Source: Verrucomicrobiota bacterium JB024
GTDB taxonomy: Bacteria > Verrucomicrobiota > Verrucomicrobiia > Opitutales > Cerasicoccaceae
DNA: 35,960 nucleotides
NCBI GenBank assembly: GCA_030673825.1
Contig: JAUTCS010000066.1
Span: 1 to 35,960, forward strand
Reading direction: 5' to 3'
The notes below the pieces were generated by a model that ran no database searches, was not told where the DNA came from, and saw only the letters and a program-made list of their open reading frames with translations. Position 1 is the stretch's first letter; the number at the start of each line of letters is the position of its first letter. The translations under genes were made by a program, and so were the position numbers. This document shows, piece by piece, positions 23,900 to 30,437 of this stretch.

Positions 23900-24679
23900 A
23901 TGAAAAACGTATTCTGCTCCCTGCTCCTTACCTTTGCGCTGACGGCTTTTTCTCAGGCCGTCACGATCACGGAGGATTTTGACGACTACTCCGGCGGTAC
24001 GACCGGCACCGCCGCCGGCTGGGTGGGTCTTTTCGGTGGTAATCCCGACAACTGGACCGTGACGGTGCCGCCCACCGCCGGCGACCCCAGCACGGCCAGC
24101 TTTGTGGAAGGCTCCGGCACCTCGGATATGCAAATGTACAAGACCTTTGATATCGCCAATACCTTCACCAGCAGCGACACGGTTTACTATTCGGTCTGGG
24201 TGCGCCCCCAGCAGACGGGCGGCCTGGTCAAGGGCATCCGCTTCGGGGCGACGACGAGCGATAATAAGCCAACATACCTGTTCGGGGTTTCGGCCACGGA
24301 TGCGACGCTCTCGACCTTCCGGTTCTTTGTCGGCAGTGAGGTCTCGACGAATCTTTATGACGCCAACGACTGGTATCAGCTGATGCTGGTGATCGATCAG
24401 AGCACCGGATCGACGAACGCGACCGGGACGCTGATGGCCCGCAACGTGACCGACGGGGAAACGGTGTTTTCGACGGTGGCCGGGCTCGAAAATATCAGCC
24501 TGGGCCTGACATCGAGCACGGAGGTGTCCGATTGGACTGCCTGGCTGATTCGCTCCAGCTACCGTCAGGAAATCGACAATCTTTACCTGTCCACCAATAT
24601 CCCCGAGCGCTCAAGCGTCGCCGCGATGCTGGGCATATTTGCGTTGCTGGCGGGTCTTATTCTTCGCCGCCGTAAATAA
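23900..24679 (+). CDS. PEP-CTERM-like anchored beta-sandwich protein with PER variant (locus 3 lead gene)
   Basis: The start at 23900 gives 259 residues with a signal peptide ending F-S-Q-A. The domain starts V-T-I-T-E-D-F-D-D-Y-S-G-G-T and ends W-L-I-R-S-S-Y-R-Q-E-I-D-N-L-Y-L. The tail is N-I-P-E-R-S-S, a hydrophobic helix and L-R-R-R-K: a PEP-CTERM layout in which the usual P-E-P is P-E-R. The whole domain is paralogous to the unanchored protein at 28606 in the same locus. It is the first gene facing the LacI regulator and is followed by an inverted repeat. A surface glycan-binding role is inferred. Confidence 0.85.
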   Translation: MKNVFCSLLLTFALTAFSQAVTITEDFDDYSGGTTGTAAGWVGLFGGNPDNWTVTVPPTAGDPSTASFVEGSGTSDMQMYKTFDIANTFTSSDTVYYSVWVRPQQTGGLVKGIRFGATTSDNKPTYLFGVSATDATLSTFRFFVGSEVSTNLYDANDWYQLMLVIDQSTGSTNATGTLMARNVTDGETVFSTVAGLENISLGLTSSTEVSDWTAWLIRSSYRQEIDNLYLSTNIPERSSVAAMLGIFALLAGLILRRRK

Positions 24680-24698
24680 CGCGGCTGCTTTGCGCTCT

Positions 24699-24744
24699 CG
24701 ACGGTTCTCCTGACCGGAACGATGATTGGTCCGGCGGACCGTCG
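24699..24744 (+). promoter_or_regulatory. Inverted repeat after the locus 3 lead gene
   Basis: CGACGGT (24699-24705) and ACCGTCG (24738-24744) are perfect arms, with a second inner pair CCGGA / TCCGG. This allows a long bulged hairpin between the lead gene and the prepilin-like gene. There is no T run, so partial termination or mRNA protection is more likely than full termination. Confidence 0.5.
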
Positions 24745-24784
24745 ATAGCTACCCACCTCCCTCGAGCGCTTACCCCTTCCTCCC

Positions 24785-25480
24785 ATGCGTCCAATGAGTC
24801 AGAAAACCAGTGGCGGCTTTTCCCTGATGGAGTTGCTGGTGTGCATCGCCGTCATCGGTGTGCTGGTGGCCCTGAGCTTCCCCGCCATCCGGCAGATGCG
24901 GATGATGTCGGCTTCGGCGCAGTGCAGTTCGAACCTTCGGCAGATCGGCGTAGCCACGGGACTCTACGTGGCCGAGCACAACGGGAATTTCCCCCCGCTG
25001 CCGGAAAACGCCAGCAACAACTGGTACTCTTACACCATCTGGAATAACCCCGGTGGCAAGCGGCAATGGATGTACATGGGCAAGCTCTTCGAGGGCGGGT
25101 ACATCGAGGATGGGCGCGCCTTCTACTGCCCCACGGCGAAAGAGGGGACCTTCGATTACGAGAGTCAGTGGGCGCAGAGAGTGGAGGGCACCACGGTCAA
25201 TGAACACTTCCGCATCGGCTATCTCCAGCGCGTCACGGACAACCAGCCGACTCCGGGCGTGCTGACTCCGTCTGACCACGCGCACCCCCGCATCCTCATG
25301 ACGGACAACTTCCTGGCCCGCGACAACTCCCTGCATCCTTACGCTGACAAGTCCACGCAGGGCCAGCGGGAGCTCCACGTTCTCTTCAGCGACGGCCATG
25401 TCGGGGTCGATGCCTCCGGCAACCGCTGGTATCACCGTGCCACCGGCTCCCTTTACGACGACTGGGAACAGAATTTTTAG
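24785..25480 (+). CDS. Prepilin-like protein with N-terminal methylation site (locus 3)
   Basis: 231 residues; a start at codon 4 (ATG 24794) is also possible. S-G-G-F-S-L-M-E-L-L-V-C-I-A-V-I is a prepilin peptidase site with the conserved Glu. It shares Q-C-S-S-N-L-R-Q-I-G, F-Y-C-P-T-A and L-F-S-D-G-H-V-G with the two other prepilin-like proteins of this window. The lyase gene starts 4 bases after its stop, so both are in one operon. Unlike loci 1 and 2, here it directly follows the PEP-CTERM-like gene. Confidence 0.85.
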   Translation: MRPMSQKTSGGFSLMELLVCIAVIGVLVALSFPAIRQMRMMSASAQCSSNLRQIGVATGLYVAEHNGNFPPLPENASNNWYSYTIWNNPGGKRQWMYMGKLFEGGYIEDGRAFYCPTAKEGTFDYESQWAQRVEGTTVNEHFRIGYLQRVTDNQPTPGVLTPSDHAHPRILMTDNFLARDNSLHPYADKSTQGQRELHVLFSDGHVGVDASGNRWYHRATGSLYDDWEQNF

Positions 25481-25484
25481 TTTT

Positions 25485-27581
25485 ATGAAGCATACCCTCA
25501 TTCCTTTTTCCAAGAGCGCCCGGGCGTTGTTGTTCACGCTGACCGCCTGCGGAGCGCCAACGGTCCTTGCCGCCGGAGAGACGCCGGTTGCGGCTGGCGG
25601 CTTTTATGCCGAGGCCGTCGATCACGCGGCGCAGATGGCACAGGCCGACCCGTCGGTCCAGGCCCGGCTCGATGCGATACTGGCCGAGGCGGACAGCATT
25701 TGCGGGCTTCCGCTGGTCAAGCGCGCCTACTCCCTGCAGGAACTGCGCGAGAACACGGACGAGCGTTGTGGGGGGATCGATGCGCGCACGTTCGTGACCG
25801 AAAAGATTTATCCGCGCAAGGCCGAGATCTTCGCGCTGTCCATGGCGGATACCGGCACCGCGGCGAAGATCGCCCGGGAGCTGCCGTTGCTGGCTGCCGC
25901 CTACCGGCTGACCGGCAAGGCCGAATACGCCGAGCGGGTCGAGGCTCAGCTGCGCGAGGTTCTGACCTGGCAGCCCTTGCAGCGCCCCGGCTGGACGCTC
26001 CATGTGCCCGAGAACGATCTGCCGCCCAGCGGCTACGATGGCGTCTGGCTCTCCACCGGACTGGGGCTGGTAGCGCTGGTGCAGACTTTGCAGATCATGC
26101 CCGAGGGGGTGCTTCCCGAGGATCTGACCGCCGCCGTCAAGGAGCAGCTCGGCTCTGAGGTCGAGCGCATCCGCAACGACTGGGAAAAGCATATCCCCTG
26201 GTTTGTCCGCTCACATAATGTGGTCACGAACCAGTGGATCGTGCCCAGCGGTGGGCTGGTCGTGGCGGCGGCCTATCTGGGGCGCGAGGCGCATCCGGAG
26301 GCTTACGACCTGGGCATCGCCAACCTGACCCAGAGCATGAACGAAATGGGCGAGGACGGCTCCGCCGCCGAAGGTGCCGTCTATGCCTCGCACTGGACCG
26401 CGCCGCTGCTGTACCTTGCAGCCCGCGCCACGCTGGAGGCCGGGGACGACAGCCTGTCTTCCTCGTCCTTCCTGCAAAATTTCCCCATTTGGCTCTCCGG
26501 TTCCTATCAGCCAGGCGGGCATATTATCAACTGCTTCGATGGCTTCACCGCCAACCGGGGGAGCAACGTCCTGCAGGTTGAGGACATCACGCAACTGGCG
26601 GTTCTCAGCCAGGACCCTTCGCTCATCTGGGTGCTGCGGAATATCTTTGGCCCGAAGATGCAGGTGCTCAATGCTTACGGGCTGATGGCGCTGGGTATCC
26701 CCGAGGGGGCAGGGCGGGAGCCGCCGCTTTACGGCGTGTATGAGCGCGCGGCCTGGGCGGTCTGGCGGGACTCGTGGCGGGAGGACGCCTCCGGAGTCTG
26801 GGTCCGCGGCGGGCACAAGACGGACTTCCACGACCACAACGACCGCGGCCACGTGAACTTCATCGTGGACGGCAAGGCGGTGCTGATTGAGGCGGGAACG
26901 CCCGGCTACGACCAGGCGGACAAGGCCTCGAACTTTAACTCCGTCAAGGGGCACAACGTGTTGCAGATTGACGACGAGCTGTTCCCGCGCCGTCAACCGG
27001 CGGCCCTGACCGTCAACCGTCTCGATGCCGAGGGGGGCGATGTGACGGTGGACGCGGGCGCGGGCTACCGCGACGGCGTGACGGAGTGGTCATACGGGGC
27101 GAGTCCCGTCCCGGATAAACGTCTCAATACCGTCCAGTGGCAGCGGCATGTCGTCTGGGATGCGCATGAGATGGTGGTGACGGACCGCGTGGTGCTGGAA
27201 ACGCCCGGCAAGCTGACCTTCCGCTGGCACTTGGGCTCGGAGCAGCCGCTGGCCATTGATGAGGAGTCGGAAACCGATGCCTCCGCCCACCTGCCCGCCG
27301 GGAGCATGACCTTCCGCGGCTGGAATGGCCGCAAGGGTGAGAGCACGCTGGAAGGGATCGCCTGGACCGCGCCGGACAAGGATATCGTTCCCACGCCGGA
27401 GGTGGATCTGGAGGTCGGGGCGGACCAGCCCATCCGCGTGTATCAGGAGAAGAATTTCGACCATACGTTTAAGTTCCGGGTCATACGCCACGAGCATACG
27501 ACTTTGGTCGTTCAAACGCGGGAGGCGGTCACCGAGTTCGAGCTGACGACCGTCATCCGCTCAGACGCGCAAGAACAATGA
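25485..27581 (+). CDS. Heparinase II/III-like polysaccharide lyase, exported
   Basis: The start ATG 25485 gives 698 residues with a signal peptide ending near V-L-A-A-G. Residues about 50-370 are an alpha/alpha-toroid domain (alginate-lyase-like) with R-S-H-N-V-V-T-N-Q-W near 242 and D-G-S-A-A-E-G-A-V-Y-A-S-H-W near 292, the usual place of catalytic Asn/His and Tyr. The C-terminal beta-sandwich starts at F-H-D-H-N-D-R-G-H-V-N-F near 448, with V-L-I-E-A-G-T-P-G-Y, the heparinase II/III signature. Such lyases cleave uronate-containing glycans by beta-elimination (PL12/15/17/21-like group); the exact family is not assigned. Its stop overlaps the next start (ATGA). It implies a uronic-acid substrate for locus 3. 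Confidence 0.87.
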   Translation: MKHTLIPFSKSARALLFTLTACGAPTVLAAGETPVAAGGFYAEAVDHAAQMAQADPSVQARLDAILAEADSICGLPLVKRAYSLQELRENTDERCGGIDARTFVTEKIYPRKAEIFALSMADTGTAAKIARELPLLAAAYRLTGKAEYAERVEAQLREVLTWQPLQRPGWTLHVPENDLPPSGYDGVWLSTGLGLVALVQTLQIMPEGVLPEDLTAAVKEQLGSEVERIRNDWEKHIPWFVRSHNVVTNQWIVPSGGLVVAAAYLGREAHPEAYDLGIANLTQSMNEMGEDGSAAEGAVYASHWTAPLLYLAARATLEAGDDSLSSSSFLQNFPIWLSGSYQPGGHIINCFDGFTANRGSNVLQVEDITQLAVLSQDPSLIWVLRNIFGPKMQVLNAYGLMALGIPEGAGREPPLYGVYERAAWAVWRDSWREDASGVWVRGGHKTDFHDHNDRGHVNFIVDGKAVLIEAGTPGYDQADKASNFNSVKGHNVLQIDDELFPRRQPAALTVNRLDAEGGDVTVDAGAGYRDGVTEWSYGASPVPDKRLNTVQWQRHVVWDAHEMVVTDRVVLETPGKLTFRWHLGSEQPLAIDEESETDASAHLPAGSMTFRGWNGRKGESTLEGIAWTAPDKDIVPTPEVDLEVGADQPIRVYQEKNFDHTFKFRVIRHEHTTLVVQTREAVTEFELTTVIRSDAQEQ

Positions 27582-28609
27582 AGCTGAAGCTTTGCCTGAT
27601 CGGTTGCGGAGGCTTCTCCGCCGATGTCCATGGTCCCGCGCACATGAGCTACGCGGCCACGCATCCGGGCGTCGAGCTGGCGGCCTGCTGCGACCTGGAT
27701 GCCAAGCGGGCGCAGGACTATGCCCTGCGTTTCGGCTACCGGCGTGTCTATACGGACGCGGAGCGTATGCTCGAACAGGAGGCGCCGGACGCGGTCTTCG
27801 TGTTGGTCATGCCGCGTGTCTCCGCCGCCGTTGCCTCCGTGGTGCTGCGGCGGGGGATCCCGCTTTTTCTGGAAAAGCCGCCGGGCATGACCGGGCGCGA
27901 GATCGAGACGCTGTCTGCGCTTGCGCGGGAGCATCAGGTGCCAAGTCAGGTGGCGTTCAACCGCCGCTACATGCCGATCATGCAGGCGGCACGCCGGATT
28001 CTGGACGAGCGGTTCCCATCCGTCTTACAGGTGAACTACCACATGATCCGCTACAACCGGGCGGACCCGGATTTTTCCGTGACGGCGATCCACGCCATCG
28101 ACGCGGCCCAGTTCCTGGCCGGAAGTCCTTACCGGCAGGCCAGCCTGCGTTTCGAGTACAAGGTGGGCGTGGAGGCCAGCCGCTCGAACGTTACCGTGCT
28201 GGCCGAGACCGCGTCCGGCACGGCGGTTAACATCCACATCCAGCCCATGGCCGGGCTCGTCTCGGAGAGCTTCACCGTGCATGGGGTGGGGATGTCCCTC
28301 TCGGGAAGTGTTTACGGCCCCGGAGGGCAGGCGAACTCCGGCTTTCTGGAGCACTGGATCGGGGACCGGTTGGTGAGCAGCCACACCGACGAGGGGCTGG
28401 AGCGGCCCGTGCGCATGGGGATCCATGCGGAGGTGGAGGCGTTCTGTGAAGCCGTCCGGCAGGGTGGGCCGATGACACCGTCGCTGGAGGAGTGCCAAAG
28501 TCAGGTCCGCCTGATGGAAGCGATTCGCAACCGCGAGACCGGGAACCTGACCTTTACCTTGCCGCGGGAAATGCCCGCCACCCGTTACCCTCAAAATATT
28601 GCCACATGA
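27578..28609 (+). CDS. Gfo/Idh/MocA-family oxidoreductase
   Basis: A 343-residue cytoplasmic protein. The N-terminal Rossmann fold has L-C-L-I-G-C-G-G-F-S-A, C-C-D-L-D-A-K-R-A and F-L-E-K-P-P (Glu99-Lys100-Pro101, the family's E-K-P site). The C-terminal domain has A-I-H-A-I-D-A-A-Q-F-L at the usual catalytic His region. The family reduces or oxidises sugars and sugar acids with NAD(P). Joined by ATGA overlaps to the lyase before it and the beta-sandwich protein after it, it probably processes the monomers released in locus 3. Confidence 0.9.
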   Translation: MKLKLCLIGCGGFSADVHGPAHMSYAATHPGVELAACCDLDAKRAQDYALRFGYRRVYTDAERMLEQEAPDAVFVLVMPRVSAAVASVVLRRGIPLFLEKPPGMTGREIETLSALAREHQVPSQVAFNRRYMPIMQAARRILDERFPSVLQVNYHMIRYNRADPDFSVTAIHAIDAAQFLAGSPYRQASLRFEYKVGVEASRSNVTVLAETASGTAVNIHIQPMAGLVSESFTVHGVGMSLSGSVYGPGGQANSGFLEHWIGDRLVSSHTDEGLERPVRMGIHAEVEAFCEAVRQGGPMTPSLEECQSQVRLMEAIRNRETGNLTFTLPREMPATRYPQNIAT

Positions 28610-29319
28610 AAACCCGACACCTCCTCAGCTTCGGCTGCCTCACACTGGGCGCCGGCCTGCTTCACGCGGGTGAAAGCGTCACCGAAGATTTTGAAAGCTA
28701 TCCAGAAGGGACATCCGTTGTCTCCGCCGGGTGGAAGTACTTTTCCGGGCAGGGCTCGATTGACGACGCCATGGTCGGAAGCCCCAGCGCCGCCGCCAAC
28801 CCGAGTGCCCGTGTCCTGACCGGAAGCGCGGACGGGCGCGACCTGCAAATGACCAAGCCGTTCGGTGCGCCCTGGGCGTACACCGGCGCTAACAACAAAA
28901 TCGAATACCGCGTGAAGGTGGTGCCGCAGGCCACCGGCTCGGGCGTGCAGCCGATCAGCTTCGGGGTGGCTACCGATTCGGGAAAGGTCCTGCCGCTGTT
29001 CGGTGTCTGCGCCAATCCCGAGTCCCGTCAGGAATGCCGGTTCCAGGTGAACGAAACGGAGTCGGGCGAACTTTTTCCCGCCGGGCATCTCTACGAACTG
29101 TGGTTGACGATCGATACGGACAAGGGGCTGCCGAATGCCCGTGCCACCCTGAAAATGCGTGACCTGAGCGCCGGACAGAAGGAGTGGACGACGGTGCCCG
29201 GGCTGGAAGAGGTCAAGTTTTACCTGGAAGGAGCGTGGAATCCCCGGGCCTGGAAGGGCTGGTACATCCGCAGTTCTTACCGCCGCGAGGTTGACGACCT
29301 GTCGCTTTCAGCGTCTTGA
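28606..29319 (+). CDS. Unanchored paralogue of the locus 3 lead protein, exported
   Basis: 237 residues with a signal peptide ending L-H-A-G-E. The remainder aligns from end to end with the protein at 23900: S-V-T-E-D-F-E-S-Y-P-E-G-T at the start, P-Q-A-T-G-S-G-V-Q-P-I-S-F-G-V-A-T, L-F-G-V-C-A, L-W-L-T-I-D, and Y-I-R-S-S-Y-R-R-E-V-D-D-L-S-L at the end. It stops right after this domain and has no PEP-CTERM tail, so it should be a soluble periplasmic or secreted form. The start overlaps the oxidoreductase stop (ATGA). No catalytic motif was seen; carbohydrate binding is inferred. Confidence 0.82.
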   Translation: MKTRHLLSFGCLTLGAGLLHAGESVTEDFESYPEGTSVVSAGWKYFSGQGSIDDAMVGSPSAAANPSARVLTGSADGRDLQMTKPFGAPWAYTGANNKIEYRVKVVPQATGSGVQPISFGVATDSGKVLPLFGVCANPESRQECRFQVNETESGELFPAGHLYELWLTIDTDKGLPNARATLKMRDLSAGQKEWTTVPGLEEVKFYLEGAWNPRAWKGWYIRSSYRREVDDLSLSAS

Positions 29320-29325
29320 TAGCGC

Positions 29326-30300
29326 ATGGCCAGTTACTTGTTGAAAGCGTGCCGCCGGAGCATCGTGTGGGGATGCGTCCTGCTCGCCGCTGTTAGTGGG
29401 CCAGTTGTTGCCGCGCAGGATGGAGAACCGACGCAGGAGCCGCTCATTCTTGGGGACGCCGCCTTTCGCGTGACGGTGCTGCCCGGACTGGAGGAATGGA
29501 TCCCGCGCCGGGGGCCGCGCTTCGACACGACGGCGGCGGTCGTCTCGGTCGAGATTGAGGGGGAGGAGTTCCTCTGCCAGGGCGGACTGGCGGATGAGTT
29601 TAATCCGCGGTTTGTCCCGCCGCCCGGCTATATCGAGGCGCGCCTGGGCGATCCGTTTCTGAAGATCGGGGTTGGGATCCTGCTGTCGCGGCTGGAGGAG
29701 AATTACCTGTTTGATAATCCCTATCAGGTGGAGCGTCTGGCTCCGAACACGCGCATCCTGCAAGAGGAGGCGAATGAGGCGGCCTTCAGCCAGTCGATCG
29801 ATTCGGGGCTGGGCTGGGCCTATGCCTACACGAAGACCTATGTCGTCGATCCCGCCGCGCGCACACTGACGATCCGCTACCGCCTGGAAAACACCGGGAC
29901 CAAGCCCTTGCTGGTCGAGCAGTATAACCACAACTGGTTCCGGTACGATTCGGACGACGGGAAGGCGAAGGTGACCGCGACGGCGCCGTTTCTGCTCAAC
30001 TCGGAAAAGGTAAACGCCTATCCCGGGTGGTCCCAGTCGGGGTACACCGTGACGGTTTCCCGGCAGGTGCCGCCGTCGTATTTTCGGCTGCCGCAGGACA
30101 TTACGCCCGCCGAGAACCGGGTGTTGGTGACTGACCACCTTGGCGGTCGGTCGGTGCTTGTCACGGGCGATTTTCAGGTCCGCCGTTACGCAGCTTTCGC
30201 CGATGAGGAGAGCTTTTGCCCGGAGGTATTCTGCCTGTTGGAAATCGAACCGGGCGAGACGCAGAGTTGGAGCAGGACTTACATTTTTATGCTGGAGTGA
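29326..30300 (+). CDS. Exported galactose-mutarotase-like beta-sandwich protein
   Basis: A 324-residue protein with a signal peptide (I-V-W-G-C-V-L-L-A-A-V-S-G-P-V-V-A-A-Q). A Cys at residue 17 precedes the predicted cleavage site, so a lipoprotein is not favoured. The body is all-beta, with E-Q-Y-N-H-N-W-F-R-Y-D-S-D-D-G, reminiscent of the catalytic His loop of aldose-1-epimerase-type folds, and L-T-I-R-Y-R-L-E-N-T-G-T-K-P just before it, which is common in that superfamily. It starts 6 bases after the paralogue gene and ends locus 3. It may be a mutarotase, an oligosaccharide-binding protein or a lyase-like sandwich; I cannot choose among them. Confidence 0.65.
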   Translation: MASYLLKACRRSIVWGCVLLAAVSGPVVAAQDGEPTQEPLILGDAAFRVTVLPGLEEWIPRRGPRFDTTAAVVSVEIEGEEFLCQGGLADEFNPRFVPPPGYIEARLGDPFLKIGVGILLSRLEENYLFDNPYQVERLAPNTRILQEEANEAAFSQSIDSGLGWAYAYTKTYVVDPAARTLTIRYRLENTGTKPLLVEQYNHNWFRYDSDDGKAKVTATAPFLLNSEKVNAYPGWSQSGYTVTVSRQVPPSYFRLPQDITPAENRVLVTDHLGGRSVLVTGDFQVRRYAAFADEESFCPEVFCLLEIEPGETQSWSRTYIFMLE

Positions 30301-30305
30301 CAAGG

Positions 30306-30359
30306 GCTCTGGTGTAACAGATTGAAAAACCCGGGTGGTCCAGAGCATAATGGCTCTGG
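30306..30359 (+). promoter_or_regulatory. Three-arm repeat able to form two exclusive hairpins
   Basis: GCTCTGG (30306-30312), CCAGAGC (30340-30346) and GCTCTGG (30353-30359) lie just after the mutarotase-like stop and 78 bases before the kinase gene. The middle arm can pair with either outer arm. This may be a terminator region for locus 3 or a switch in the kinase leader. Confidence 0.4.
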
Positions 30360-30437
30360 CGGACGTTGGCGTTATGGAAAGGTTTGCTAAATCGGGGTTG
30401 GCAACGCCTGCTAATTCGTCCTAGTAAGTTATGTGTT

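Noticed and set aside
30301-30437. TPP riboswitch before the THI5-like kinase
   Set aside because: The conserved CTGAGA and ACC...TGATC...GGATAATGCC elements are absent.
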